From Clostridium ljungdahlii (GTDB lineage: Bacteria > Bacillota > Clostridia > Clostridiales > Clostridiaceae), in NCBI RefSeq assembly GCF_001636845.1, contig NZ_LITT01000064.1, forward strand, positions 62,001 to 126,000: DNA of 64,000 nucleotides. The letters are read 5' to 3'. Every line of letters starts with the position of its first letter. The first letter of the stretch is position 1. A program made the position numbers and the translations under genes. The notes beneath the pieces are model-generated. The model was not told the DNA's origin. It did no database searches and saw nothing but the letters and a program-made list of their open reading frames with translations. Positions 43,923 through 54,194 of the stretch are shown one piece after another.

Positions 43923-45839
43923 TTAATGTGACTCACTATTTATTAACTTTTCAGAGCTAGAGACTATCTCCTGACTCTTAGCACTTATCTCTTGGATAGT
44001 TTCCGATATAGTTAATATATCGTTATTTATATTATCCATTTTACTCTGGAGTAAATCAGATACTTCAATAACCTTTAAAATAGATTGCATCATTGCATTT
44101 TCTTCATTTTTAGTAGATTGTGCAGTAGTTTTAGATTGCTCTGCTAGCTTTTTTACTTCATCTGCTACTACTGCAAAACCTTTTCCATGTTCATTTGCCC
44201 GTGCTGCTTCTATTGCGGCATTTAGCGAAAGTAAATTAGTCTGCTCTGAAATAGCCACAATACTATCTGATGAATCCGTGAATTTACCTAATTTTTCGTT
44301 TATCTGATGAATATTTTCCTTTAACTTACTTGATATATCCATTATTGACTTTAATTCTTCTACTATATCTTGAATTGCGGATGCACTTTCCTCATTTCCT
44401 TTACTTACTTCATTTATAGCTGCCAATAGAGTATTTGCAAATTTAATTATTTCATCTGATTTTCGTTGTCTTTCCTCAGCTAGTACAGTTATTTTGTTTA
44501 TAGACTCTTTGACCTCTTTATTTTTTTCTTCCAGTTCGCTATATTCCATATTGATTTTTTTCTTCACATAATAAATACAATTTTCCTTAGAATTTATACC
44601 ATTAAAAATCATCTTTACCATTTCCTTGCAAGTAGTATATCCACAAGCAGAACAGTTAAATTCTTTTCCTAAAGTTGTAGTTTTCATCATCTCATTAAAT
44701 ATGTTGTCATAATCTTTTTGAGTAGGTTCAATTATTTTTTTAACCTTCTGTGCAGTATACTTTCTTACGAAATCGTTTAAATTAAGATTTTTATCAAAGT
44801 ACTCGTCTATTGATTTGATTTTTTTCTTAAGTAAACCAGTTTTTTCCTTTAACTTTTCCATCTTCATATTATGAAACCTATATTGAATATCATATTCCGT
44901 TAAATTATTTAAGGAAGCTGTACCTATATTGCATCCATTTTTGCAATTTAAAATATCCAGTAAACTAGGTAGAAGCTTATTAGCTTTAACTCTATCAGAA
45001 TACTTATTCAAATACTCGATTGCCTCTTTATGTCCCTCTACTTGAAGAACATGTAATTCTTCAGTCCTAGCTTTTACATTTGCTTTTAATCCGCCTGGTA
45101 AACTATAAACAACCCCCAGAGAAGCAGGAACATTATCAAATTCAACTTCATCGTAATTGTTCAAATTAACATTATTATCTCTCAAATAATCTAAAATCTT
45201 TTTATAGGTTACATTATATTTCACATACCCATCTGTATTCTTATCATTTATTTCAATTAACTTGCCAATACAAGGTGACAGAAAAGCTATATCTTCACAT
45301 ATACGCTTATATTTTTTCAAATAAACAGCAGTACACATCATAGGACTGTGTATAGGCGCTAAATATTCTATTAATTCGGGCTTATATTTTTCAATATAAT
45401 TAACCACGATAGGACAGGGCTGCGATATTAAAGAAGAAATATTATTCTCCTTCATTGCTTTTAGATAAGCCCAGGTAGTAATATCTGCACCAAAAGAAAC
45501 ATCATAAATTATAGATACTCCCAAAGATTTAAGATATCCAAAAAATTTCTTGTAATTTTTAATATTAACTATAATAGATGGTGCAGCTATTACTGTTACT
45601 TTTTTACCCTTTTTCAAATCCTTAAAAAAGTTTTCAGTACTATCTTTAAAATCTCTAGCCCCATGTTCGCAAACCTTTACACATTCACCGCACCCAATAC
45701 ATCTTTCCTCATCTATGTAAACCTTACTTACACCATTTTCAGTTATTGTAACATTTGCACCAAGAATAGGACAAGTTCTTATACACTTATTGCAACCTGT
45801 ACATTTTTCTTTTAAAACAGTTATAGGACTTTTATTCAC
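43923..45839 (-). CDS. [FeFe]-hydrogenase-like iron-sulphur sensor fused to a chemoreceptor domain
   Basis: 638 aa, no membrane segments. Two [4Fe-4S] motifs come first ([12 protein letters not shown] at 13-24 and [11 protein letters not shown] at about 47-57). Then follows a hydrogenase large-subunit-like domain with [18 protein letters not shown] and NCKNGCNIG in place of the catalytic H-cluster motifs. A further iron-sulphur motif is [12 protein letters not shown] near residue 397, followed by a coiled coil and the methyl-accepting signalling domain ([20 protein letters not shown], about 545-565). The degenerate H-cluster motifs suggest sensing rather than catalysis. It may report hydrogen or redox state to the chemotaxis system. 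Confidence 0.85.
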   Translation of the reverse strand: MNKSPITVLKEKCTGCNKCIRTCPILGANVTITENGVSKVYIDEERCIGCGECVKVCEHGARDFKDSTENFFKDLKKGKKVTVIAAPSIIVNIKNYKKFFGYLKSLGVSIIYDVSFGADITTWAYLKAMKENNISSLISQPCPIVVNYIEKYKPELIEYLAPIHSPMMCTAVYLKKYKRICEDIAFLSPCIGKLIEINDKNTDGYVKYNVTYKKILDYLRDNNVNLNNYDEVEFDNVPASLGVVYSLPGGLKANVKARTEELHVLQVEGHKEAIEYLNKYSDRVKANKLLPSLLDILNCKNGCNIGTASLNNLTEYDIQYRFHNMKMEKLKEKTGLLKKKIKSIDEYFDKNLNLNDFVRKYTAQKVKKIIEPTQKDYDNIFNEMMKTTTLGKEFNCSACGYTTCKEMVKMIFNGINSKENCIYYVKKKINMEYSELEEKNKEVKESINKITVLAEERQRKSDEIIKFANTLLAAINEVSKGNEESASAIQDIVEELKSIMDISSKLKENIHQINEKLGKFTDSSDSIVAISEQTNLLSLNAAIEAARANEHGKGFAVVADEVKKLAEQSKTTAQSTKNEENAMMQSILKVIEVSDLLQSKMDNINNDILTISETIQEISAKSQEIVSSSEKLINSESH

Positions 45840-46007
45840 ACTAAAACCCCCTCAATTTCCCCCTAAACTTCAATGAATTTTACTTGAAACTGAATCCTAT
45901 TCTATTTTACAATAAACTAATTGGTATAACAATGCTATAATGATAATATTTACCCATTTTTTAAAAAAGCGTAAAAAAATATACCCTTAAAATGCTATAA
46001 AACTCAC

Positions 46008-46925
46008 CTATTCAATTAACTTTATTATATTTAAAAGTGTCCTGTTAACAGGAGTATCTACACCATATTTCTCTCCTAACTTACAAACAGTACCTGCAAA
46101 TATATCAACTTCAGTTTTTCTGCCATATACAATATCCTGACACATTGAGGTCCTGCTGTCACGTCCTAGAGTATTCAACACTTTTTGCCATTCTTCTATA
46201 TCATTTTTGCTTAAATTAACTCCTACTTTTTGTGATAATTTTACCACTTCCCACATTGCAGATTCCATAAGTTCTTTAGCCTCATTTTTAGTTTGAAATA
46301 CACCATAAGTTGCCCTAAGAACTGCTGAGGTTTGATTTATACCTACATTTACCATAAACTTATACCACAGAGCACGCATCATGTCTTCTGGAATTTTATA
46401 AGGAATTTTTGCATTGTCAAAGAGAGTCTTTACTTTCTGTACTTTTTCTGAATAAATTTTATTTACCTTTTCTCCAAAGGTTATGTTTCCAATATTAGAA
46501 AAACTGATATTGTTTTCCTTACGATTTCCATCAATGCCAATGCATAAGGCATAAAGCATCTTATCCATTCCATATTCTTTTCCTATAATTTCCTCACTAG
46601 TAATGCCATTCATGAGAGAAATTATGATAGTATTTTCTCCTACATGGTTTCTCATATCACAAATAGCTTGAGTTAACTGATTTGACTTTACGGAGACAAT
46701 AATCAAATCTGCTGGCTGGCATTTTTCCTTTGGATCTATATACGTAAAATTATACTTTTTCCCGTTAATTATAAATCCACTTTTTTTGTACCTTTCAGCT
46801 CTTTCTTCTCCAGCTATAAATTTTATTCCTTCTGGATTAAAATCATACAATTTACTGGTGTAGGCACATCCAATAGCTCCTAATCCAATGGCAGATATAT
46901 TTTTTATGGTTTTCATACTACACAC
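46008..46925 (-). CDS. PanE/ApbA-family 2-oxoacid reductase
   Basis: About 302-305 aa. N-terminal NAD(P) motif GLGAIGCAY follows MKTIKNISAI; later VSVKSNQL, LMNGITSEEI, and KFMVNVGINQTSAVL with the catalytic Lys. The family contains ketopantoate reductase and also D-2-hydroxyacid dehydrogenases such as lactococcal PanE, which reduces branched 2-oxoacids. No pan genes are near. It is last in the EtfB-EtfA-GlcD operon behind an Ile T-box, which favours the 2-hydroxyacid reading. The start is either GTG 46925 or ATG 46916 behind AAGGAG. Confidence 0.82.
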   Translation of the reverse strand: MCSMKTIKNISAIGLGAIGCAYTSKLYDFNPEGIKFIAGEERAERYKKSGFIINGKKYNFTYIDPKEKCQPADLIIVSVKSNQLTQAICDMRNHVGENTIIISLMNGITSEEIIGKEYGMDKMLYALCIGIDGNRKENNISFSNIGNITFGEKVNKIYSEKVQKVKTLFDNAKIPYKIPEDMMRALWYKFMVNVGINQTSAVLRATYGVFQTKNEAKELMESAMWEVVKLSQKVGVNLSKNDIEEWQKVLNTLGRDSRTSMCQDIVYGRKTEVDIFAGTVCKLGEKYGVDTPVNRTLLNIIKLIE

Positions 46926-47031
46926 ATCTCCTTTTTCAACGTTATACTGGAAATTTAATATTCAAAAAGCCTGTGCTACTCACAGCACATAATGAGCTAA
47001 CACAGACTCTTATTAGAAATTGATATAACTT

Positions 47032-48438
47032 CTAATCCACTATATTTCCAGGACTCAAAATACTATTTGGGTCAAAAGCTCTTTTGATATTCTCCATGAT
47101 ATTTATTTCAGCCTGACTAAATTGAAGAGGCATATGCTTCTTTCTAGTCTTTCCTGTACCATGCTCTGCTGTTATTGTTCCACCATACTTTATTGCAGTC
47201 TTGTATATCTCTTCTTTAAGCTGCTCATAATTAGCAGGGAGTTTGCCATTGTCACCCATGATAAAGTTGTGAATATTTCCATCTCCTATATGGCCAAGAG
47301 ATACAATTTCATTGCCATACTCTTTAGTCAACCTTTTTACATCATCAAAGAAATCAGGTACAGAAGACGGTGGTACAGCTACATCCATAATATCTGCTAT
47401 ATTATCCTTATAAGGGCCATATGCATTGCTTCTTATCTGCAAAAGATGCCTCTGATCCTTTTCAGTTTCCGCTACAATGCTATCTACAGAACCATGTTTT
47501 TCACATATTTCTACAAGTTTTTCACTATTAGAATACAAATCATCTTCACTACATTCATCCAATATGAACATCAAATCTACAGAGCCTTTAGCTGCAGGCC
47601 AGGTAGTTCCAAGCTGCTCTGCTGCCTTTTCAGATATTACTCTATCCATGTATTCAATGGCAAGAGGTGTGATTCCCTCTTGCAGTATTTCAGGTACTGC
47701 ATCACAGGCATCTCTTTGGCTATTAAATGAAACCAGTAATGTTCCATTGCATTTACTTCTTGCATATAATCTAAGTGTTACTTTTGTAATAATTCCAAGG
47801 GTTCCTTCACTTCCTATCATAAGCTGAAGTAAATCATAACCCATGTTATTCTTTAGTAATTTACCACCTAAAGTAATTATCTCTCCTGTTGCAAGAACCA
47901 CTTCCAACGCTTTAACATGATTTCTCATAATTCCATGCTTTACAGCCCTTGTACCACCTGCATTTGCTGCAACCATGCCTCCCACTTGTGCACCTTCATC
48001 TCCCGGATGTACAGGAAAAAATAATTTGCCATTCTTATTTAGTTCTTCAAGTAGTTGAGATAATGTTGCTCCAGATTCTAAAGTAATCATAAGATTCTTT
48101 TCGTCAAATTCAACAACCTTATTTAGTCTCTCCAAGGATAAAATAATGCTTGGCTGTGTTGGTATCGCTCCAGCAACTACTCCTGTACCGCCGCCCCTGA
48201 CGATTACAGGCAATACTTCCTTATTTACATACTTTAACACTTCTGATATTTCCTCAGGTGAAGCTGGTTTAACTACCACACAATCTTTACATGCTTCTGG
48301 ACGAAGTAATGTTTCGGTCTCATCATAAAGATAACCCTGCATTTGAGATAAATCATTAGTAACCCAATCATCTCCTACAACTTTCCTTAAACTTTCAACT
48401 ACTTTTTCTGGTGAATTTTTTATTAAATCAGTATTCAT
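47032..48438 (-). CDS. FAD-linked 2-hydroxyacid dehydrogenase (GlcD/LDH type)
   Basis: 468 aa of the FAD-binding-4 / GlcD family. FAD motifs are PVIVRGGGTGVVAGAIPTQP (about residues 74-93) and HPGDEGAQVGGMVAANAGGT (about 143-162). The C-terminal substrate domain has GHIGDGNIHNFI and the end EHGTGKTRKKHM. In acetogens the same subunit with EtfAB oxidises lactate by electron confurcation with NAD and ferredoxin. It is third in an operon whose leader is an Ile T-box. The real substrate may therefore be a branched-chain 2-hydroxyacid rather than lactate. Confidence 0.88.
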   Translation of the reverse strand: MNTDLIKNSPEKVVESLRKVVGDDWVTNDLSQMQGYLYDETETLLRPEACKDCVVVKPASPEEISEVLKYVNKEVLPVIVRGGGTGVVAGAIPTQPSIILSLERLNKVVEFDEKNLMITLESGATLSQLLEELNKNGKLFFPVHPGDEGAQVGGMVAANAGGTRAVKHGIMRNHVKALEVVLATGEIITLGGKLLKNNMGYDLLQLMIGSEGTLGIITKVTLRLYARSKCNGTLLVSFNSQRDACDAVPEILQEGITPLAIEYMDRVISEKAAEQLGTTWPAAKGSVDLMFILDECSEDDLYSNSEKLVEICEKHGSVDSIVAETEKDQRHLLQIRSNAYGPYKDNIADIMDVAVPPSSVPDFFDDVKRLTKEYGNEIVSLGHIGDGNIHNFIMGDNGKLPANYEQLKEEIYKTAIKYGGTITAEHGTGKTRKKHMPLQFSQAEINIMENIKRAFDPNSILSPGNIVD

Positions 48439-48461
48439 TTTTAATGCCCCCTTTTTTTATT

Positions 48462-49460
48462 CTAACAATCTACAACTTCTAAACTTACCTGCTTTATTTT
48501 ACTAATTAAATCAGGTAATACCTTGTACATATCATCTACTATTCCGTAGTCAGCTACATTAAATATCGGAGCTGACGGATCTGTATTAATTGCAACAATA
48601 AAGTCTGATTCCTTCATTCCTGCCAAATGCTGTGGAGCCCCTGAAATTCCACAAGCTATATATAATTTAGGTTTTACCCTGTTTCCACTGTATCCTACCT
48701 GGAAGTCCTTAGATATAAATCCATCATCAACTATCTCCCTGCTAGCTCCTACTACACCAGAAAGTAAGTCAGCAAGTTCTTTTATCATAGCCATATCTTC
48801 TGCCTTCTTTAATCCTTTGCCTGCTGCAACTACAACACTTGCATCAGAGATGTTTACTTCCTGGGATTTCAATTCTTTTATAACTTTTACAAGTTCATTT
48901 TCAGGCTTAACTGCATCTACTTTTACAATTTCACCTTTTCTATTTTCATCTCTCTTGCTTTCATTAAATTCCTTATATCTTACTGTAGACATCTGTGGGT
49001 ATGTGTCTGACTTTATATGTGCCAATATATTCTCACTAAAGGCAGGCCTTATTTGTATAAGTCTTTCATCTTCATCTATTTCAAGGCCTGTACAATCTGC
49101 CGTAAGCCCTGTTTCAAGAGAAGCTGCAAGCCTGGGTGCCAGTGATCTTCCAAGACTTGTTGCCCCTATTAAACAAATTTCAGGTTTAATTTTCTTAATC
49201 AAATTTTCCAGGTTAGTTTTATAAACTGTCTCTTCCGGTGCATTAAATATATCATCCTCAACATAAAATACCTTATCTGCACCCCTGTATATAAGTTCCT
49301 CAGCTTTAATACCACAAGGTCCTAAAAGTACACTGTACACAGGTATATCTAACTTACCTGCAAGTTCCCTAGCTTTTCCAAGAAGTTCATAACTTACTTT
49401 ATGAATTTCCCCTTTTTTTTGTTCTGCAAATACTAAAACTCCATTATATTCCTTTTCCAT
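48462..49460 (-). CDS. etfA: Electron transfer flavoprotein, alpha subunit
   Basis: 332 aa. The C-terminal FAD site is GYSGNRVKPKLYIACGISG, AGMKESDFIVAINTDPSAPIF (about residues 246-296, read in parts). The N-terminal half carries the Rossmann-like domain with GATSLGRSLAPRLAASLETG. EtfAB pairs with the GlcD-type subunit downstream. It lies 5 bp after etfB and 23 bp before the dehydrogenase gene, so all are co-transcribed. The adjacency of dehydrogenase and Etf matches the bifurcating lactate dehydrogenase complexes of acetogens. Confidence 0.93.
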   Translation of the reverse strand: MEKEYNGVLVFAEQKKGEIHKVSYELLGKARELAGKLDIPVYSVLLGPCGIKAEELIYRGADKVFYVEDDIFNAPEETVYKTNLENLIKKIKPEICLIGATSLGRSLAPRLAASLETGLTADCTGLEIDEDERLIQIRPAFSENILAHIKSDTYPQMSTVRYKEFNESKRDENRKGEIVKVDAVKPENELVKVIKELKSQEVNISDASVVVAAGKGLKKAEDMAMIKELADLLSGVVGASREIVDDGFISKDFQVGYSGNRVKPKLYIACGISGAPQHLAGMKESDFIVAINTDPSAPIFNVADYGIVDDMYKVLPDLISKIKQVSLEVVDC

Positions 49461-49464
49461 ATCA

Positions 49465-50268
49465 TTATGCCTCCAAAATCTTCTTTTTTCTAAATATACC
49501 TATAAGTTCATCTTCTGCCTTTGCTGCATCTGCTTCTCTATAAATTTTTCCTTGTCTTTTCTGTATTTTTGGTACTTCTATCTTTTTAACCTTTGTAGGT
49601 GATCCTTTAAAGCCAACTTTATCAACATCTGTATATTCCTTTAAATCTTCAAACTTTAAAGTCTTTATCTCAGCTTTTCTAGCTTTCATTTTATTTTTAA
49701 AGGTCGGAAGCCTTGGTTCATTTATATCTTTAGTAACTGTAATTAGAGCTGGTAACTTTACACTCTTTAAATAAGTTCCTTCCCATATTTCAGAACAAAC
49801 TTCAATTTTATCATCACTTGCATCTGTAATTTTGCTTACATAACTTGCATGAGGTACATCCAAAAATTCTGCAACTTCAGGTCCAACCTGACCTGTATCT
49901 CCATCCACAGTTTTTTCTCCAGCAATCACCAAATCGCAGCTGCCTATTTTTTTTATTGCACTTGCAAGTATAGATGATGTGGCCTTAGTATCTGACCCTC
50001 CAAATTTTACATCGCTTATAAGAATTCCTTCATTAGCACCTCTTGCAATGCATTCCCTTAACGCCTGATCTGCACTTGGAGGTCCCATACTTACTACTGT
50101 AACCCTAGCGTCAATTTTTTCACTTATTTGTACTGCTGCTTCCAGTGCATTTAGATCAAATGGATTGATCTCTACACCTGCAGATTTACGATCCACTACT
50201 CCCTTTTCTCTGTCAAATTTTACTTTTTCCATATCAGGAACCTGTTTAATTAAAACTACAATATTCAT
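49465..50268 (-). CDS. etfB: Electron transfer flavoprotein, beta subunit
   Basis: 267 aa from the ATG at 50268 (MNIVVLIKQVPD) behind GGAG; the frame is open two codons more. Family motifs are NPFDLNALEAAVQI, VVSMGPPSADQALRECIARG, GEKTVDGDTGQVGPEVAEFL (about residues 116-135) and LPALITVTKDINEPRLPTFK. It is the first gene of the operon, 150 bp after an Ile T-box terminator. With EtfA it carries the bifurcating FAD and passes electrons from the hydroxyacid dehydrogenase to NAD. Confidence 0.93.
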   Translation of the reverse strand: MNIVVLIKQVPDMEKVKFDREKGVVDRKSAGVEINPFDLNALEAAVQISEKIDARVTVVSMGPPSADQALRECIARGANEGILISDVKFGGSDTKATSSILASAIKKIGSCDLVIAGEKTVDGDTGQVGPEVAEFLDVPHASYVSKITDASDDKIEVCSEIWEGTYLKSVKLPALITVTKDINEPRLPTFKNKMKARKAEIKTLKFEDLKEYTDVDKVGFKGSPTKVKKIEVPKIQKRQGKIYREADAAKAEDELIGIFRKKKILEA

Positions 50269-50415
50269 TACCAAGTCTCCATCCCTTCTGTAAATTTTTT
50301 AAATTAACTGATATGCTGTCATACTTATATCTGGCAAAGCTTCACCGCGTTATCAATGTAAAGGTGGCAAATAAAACAATATCCACTACACCTTTAACCT
50401 ATCCTTTTGGTGTAT

Positions 50416-50675
50416 AAAAAAAACAGCTCTCTTTCGCTGGGGCGAAAAAGTCTGTCGCGGTACCACCCAATTTCTACTTAATTCATATAACGGCCTATAC
50501 AAAGCCGGATCAGCTTACAATACGTTCAGCCTACAGCTCCAGGGTGATCCTAGATATGTATATTTATGAGATTTCACCTTGCCCCACTCTCTTTAAAATA
50601 TTTAACATATCTACTAGTCCTGTCATTGCTTTTATCTTTAAACACGAGTTTACTATAAGTTTAAGTCAATGTCAA
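50416..50675 (-). promoter_or_regulatory. Promoter and T-box leader of the Etf/hydroxyacid dehydrogenase operon (Ile, ATC)
   Basis: TTGACA at 50675-50670 and TAAACT at 50652-50647 are 17 bp apart. The leader has AGTAGATATGTT/ACATATCT of Stem I, the AAAGAGAGTGG landmark, specifier context TAGG-ATC-ACCCTGGAG, the T-box AATTGGGTGGTACCGCGACA (RC of 50453-50472) and a terminator ending GCTGTTTTTTTTAT. ATC, isoleucine, aligns with the specifiers of the ilv leaders when counted from the conserved GAG behind. Confidence 0.87.
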
Positions 50676-50699
50676 TAAAGAATCCCAATGATTTCATAA

Positions 50700-53600
50700 T
50701 TAATTTATTTCTATTTTAACTTTACTTCCACCCATCCCTGCCTCTGCAGGAGCAACTATAAGCTTCACAGGCATCCTATCTTTAATTGATTCAAGATGAC
50801 TTATTATACCTATGGACAACCTATCATTATGAATTTTCTCCAGGGAATCCATAACCACCTCCAGGAGGTTATCATCAAGAGTTCCAAAACCTTCATCCAG
50901 GAAGAATAGTTCTAGCGGCGCACTTCCCTTTAATTGTATTTGGGAAGATAGTGCTAGTGCCAGTGCCAGTGATGTTACAAAAGTCTCTCCCCCAGATAAA
51001 GTAGATGCATCTCTTTGTGCTCCACCATTTTTATAATCCCTTATAATAAATCTGCCATCCTTATCAACTTCCAATCCATAATTCCCACAGGTAATTTCCT
51101 TTAATCTCTTGTCTGCTTCTATGGATATATATTTCAGCTGATTCTGAGCTACAAATTCCACAAACTTTTTTCCTTTGAACAGTTTATCCAGATCATCTAA
51201 AAGACTTAATTCATGTTCTAGTTTTTGTTTTTTATTTAAAAGTTTTGTAAGCTGCCCTATTTTTTCGTCTATATCTTTGACTTCCCTTTCAAGCTCTATT
51301 TTGTCCTTTTTTAACTTTTCTAAAGTTTCAGTATTTTTATCCCTAGTATTTTGTATTTCAATCCATCTGTCTTCACTTAAACTCCTGTCACCTATTTTTG
51401 TATTAAGGTTTTCTATAGTACCAATTATTTTAATAATCGCATTTCTATATTGTTCTATTTTAAGCTTAAGTTCCTCAATTTTATCTTTAGACATATAGTT
51501 ATTTTTAGCCTCAACTATATTTTCAACTTTTTCTTCTGATAAGGCCTTTCTTAAATTTTTCAGGTCATCTGTACATCTCTCATTTAAGTTAACTAAATTT
51601 TTCTGAACTGCTATTATGCTGCTGCAGCATTCATTATACTGCTTTTCTATTCTTTTACTGTTTTTTTCTACTTCCTCATATTCATACTCTATTTTTTTTA
51701 TGTTACCTGATATTTCTCTTTTTAAATTTTCTAAGTCTTTCCTACCACAAGCTTTATCTTTTATACTATTTTCTTTTTCCATTATGCTTTTATTTTTTTC
51801 TACGAAGGTAGCACTGTTTTTGCTTAACTGCGTCTGTAAAGTCATTAGTTTTTCATTTAAGCTCTCTTTTTTTCTTTGTTCAATTTCTAAATCTTTTCTT
51901 AGATTTTTTATAACATTTTCAAGTAATGTTCTACTTTTCTCCTTTTTAAGGATTTCCTCATTCTTTTCTTTAAAATTACAGATACCAAGTTCTTGTTTCA
52001 ATAATTCATATTCATTATTTATTTTTGCACACTTCTGGTCTATTTTCTGAAAACTTTCCTGTAACTTTTGAAGCTGAGAACTGTTTTCTACCTTTCTCGT
52101 AACTGATTTACTGTACTCAATTTCTATGATATTTTTATCTTGATTTAAAATTTTAATCTTATTTTCCAGAGCTATTTTTTTATTATTGAATTCATCCACA
52201 GCTTCCTTTAAATTATTAAACTTACTTTCAATGTCTTTTAAAGGAAATGCTTTAAAATTTTCACCTAATTCTTTCATTTTTTTCTGTCTGTCTGCTGTAT
52301 TTTCTTTTTGTACTTTAATATTCGTATCTATTTTCACTATTTCATTACTTAGTGTATTACTTTTTTGAATTTTTGCATCCAAATCAAGTTTTAGCTCTTT
52401 CAAATTACTTGAATCTAAAATTATAACATTTTCTACAACATGATGAACCGATCCACATACAGGACATGGCTCTCCTTCTACTAAAGATTCCCTCAAAGTA
52501 TGTGCCAAATTTTCAGCTTCAATCTTTTTTACTTTTTTATCTATTTCTTCAATTTCATTTTCTAAATTACCTTTTTCATTTTTCTCTTCTTCAAGCTCAA
52601 CTTTAAGCTTTTCTATCAAAGTATTGCTGCTGCGTAAATCATCTTCATATTCATAATATTTACTCCATTTGTCTCTTGCATCTGTTAAATTTTTCTGCAA
52701 AGCTAAAAGTGAGTTTTGATCCCCAGGACAGTTCTCTATTAAATTATTAAGTAACTTATTATTATCTTCTAATAAATTGGACTTTTCTTTATTTTTCTTA
52801 GCTAGTATTTCACTTTTCTTTTCTTCAGTTTCAATACTCGATTTCAAGCTTTCCATATCCCTAACTGCATTTTTTTTCTGTTCACCAATGCTTTCAAGAT
52901 TGTTCAAAATCATTATGCCTTCATTAATCTTTTTCTTATACTCTTCAGGAATTTTCAAAACCTGCATTTTATTTTCACTATATTTTATCTGAGAGTTTAT
53001 CCTACTAATGTCTACCTCACTTTTTTCTATAGTCTTACTGTTAGTTTGCAAATCTTGTTTTAAAATTGCAATATTTTTTTCTAATTTTTCTTTATCATGA
53101 AGTAATATATTTAAAACTGACTTTTCTTCTATTGCCTCAACAACCCTTTGTTCCTTTATTTTTAAATTAGGCAATTCATTATTTCTTTTGTTTTTGGCAT
53201 TCTCTAATTTACTCTCTATTTCATTTTTATTATTTTTTATATATTTCATAGTATCATTTAAAATCAAAAGTTCTTTTTCTATATTTTTAATTTTTGAGAG
53301 CGTATTTTCATATTCATCAACATAAGGTTTTACTTTTGCTGCACTTTCCCCTAATAAAACTTTTTTCTGAATTTCATTTATGTATACTTCATTTTTCTTA
53401 AGTTTCTCCTGCTCTATCACTTGATGTTTTAACTCTTCTTGAAGATTCCACAGTTCTTTTCCATCGTTAAATTCATTTTGCGAATCAGCTAGTTCACTTT
53501 GACACTTATCATAATTTTTATTTAATTCGCAAAGTGTCTTTTTCTTCTCCTCCAAAACTTTCTCATTTATATTTTCATAACCCTTTAACTCACCTTCAAT

Positions 53601-54194
53601 TAAATTTGCCTTATCTTTTTCCCTGCCAATCTTCTTTGACAATTTTTCAGAAAGCTCATAACCATATTCTTGAAGGTTAAAAAGTCTTTCAAGCATATTT
53701 CTTCTGTCTTTACCCTCAAGCCTTAAAAATTCACTAAATTTCCCCTGGGGTAAAACTACAGTCCTTGTAAAATCCTCTAACCTAAGTCCAATAATATCCT
53801 CACATTTTTCAGTTACATTTCTCGCGCCTTCTTCTAATATCTTTTCCACATCATCTGTAACATCCACTATTTTAGCTAACTTACTTCTGGGGCTGCCTGT
53901 TTTATTGTCTCTTTTAAATTCCCTTTCAACTCTATATCTTTTTATATTTCTTCCAGATATCTGGAATTCAAAACTAACACTTAAAGTATTACAATTTATA
54001 TTGATGTAATTTGAACTTTTTCTGGATGTTTCACCATATAAAGCCAAAGTCATACCATCAAGTATAGTCGATTTTCCACTTCCCGTAGGTCCAAATATTC
54101 CAAACAAACCTCTTTGTGTCAATTTCCCAAAATCTATACATTGTGATTCTATAAAACTGTTTAATCCTTTTATTTTAAGTCTAATCGGCTTCAT
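50700..54194 (-). CDS. sbcC: SbcC/Rad50-type exonuclease ATPase subunit
   Basis: 1164 aa SMC-like protein; with SbcD it cuts DNA hairpins and processes broken ends. Walker A is GIFGPTGSGKSTILDG near residue 33. Long coiled coils flank the zinc hook GEPCPVCGSVHH near the middle. The C-terminal part has the ABC signature TLSGGETFVTSLALALALSS and Walker B FFLDEGFGTLDD. The frame opens at GTG 54206, but the ATG at 54194 (MKPIRLKIKGLNSF) is better spaced from GAAGGTG. It overlaps sbcD by 14 bp. Confidence 0.93.
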   Translation of the reverse strand: MKPIRLKIKGLNSFIESQCIDFGKLTQRGLFGIFGPTGSGKSTILDGMTLALYGETSRKSSNYININCNTLSVSFEFQISGRNIKRYRVEREFKRDNKTGSPRSKLAKIVDVTDDVEKILEEGARNVTEKCEDIIGLRLEDFTRTVVLPQGKFSEFLRLEGKDRRNMLERLFNLQEYGYELSEKLSKKIGREKDKANLIEGELKGYENINEKVLEEKKKTLCELNKNYDKCQSELADSQNEFNDGKELWNLQEELKHQVIEQEKLKKNEVYINEIQKKVLLGESAAKVKPYVDEYENTLSKIKNIEKELLILNDTMKYIKNNKNEIESKLENAKNKRNNELPNLKIKEQRVVEAIEEKSVLNILLHDKEKLEKNIAILKQDLQTNSKTIEKSEVDISRINSQIKYSENKMQVLKIPEEYKKKINEGIMILNNLESIGEQKKNAVRDMESLKSSIETEEKKSEILAKKNKEKSNLLEDNNKLLNNLIENCPGDQNSLLALQKNLTDARDKWSKYYEYEDDLRSSNTLIEKLKVELEEEKNEKGNLENEIEEIDKKVKKIEAENLAHTLRESLVEGEPCPVCGSVHHVVENVIILDSSNLKELKLDLDAKIQKSNTLSNEIVKIDTNIKVQKENTADRQKKMKELGENFKAFPLKDIESKFNNLKEAVDEFNNKKIALENKIKILNQDKNIIEIEYSKSVTRKVENSSQLQKLQESFQKIDQKCAKINNEYELLKQELGICNFKEKNEEILKKEKSRTLLENVIKNLRKDLEIEQRKKESLNEKLMTLQTQLSKNSATFVEKNKSIMEKENSIKDKACGRKDLENLKREISGNIKKIEYEYEEVEKNSKRIEKQYNECCSSIIAVQKNLVNLNERCTDDLKNLRKALSEEKVENIVEAKNNYMSKDKIEELKLKIEQYRNAIIKIIGTIENLNTKIGDRSLSEDRWIEIQNTRDKNTETLEKLKKDKIELEREVKDIDEKIGQLTKLLNKKQKLEHELSLLDDLDKLFKGKKFVEFVAQNQLKYISIEADKRLKEITCGNYGLEVDKDGRFIIRDYKNGGAQRDASTLSGGETFVTSLALALALSSQIQLKGSAPLELFFLDEGFGTLDDNLLEVVMDSLEKIHNDRLSIGIISHLESIKDRMPVKLIVAPAEAGMGGSKVKIEIN

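Noticed and set aside
47122-47730. 202-codon plus-strand open frame opposite the GlcD-type gene
   Set aside because: Fully antisense to a clear enzyme gene, no ribosome site, no recognisable domain; a shadow of AT-rich coding sequence.
51616-52050. 144-codon plus-strand frame inside sbcC
   Set aside because: Antisense to the coiled-coil part; the Phe/Ser/Leu-rich composition is simply the complement of Lys/Glu-rich codons.
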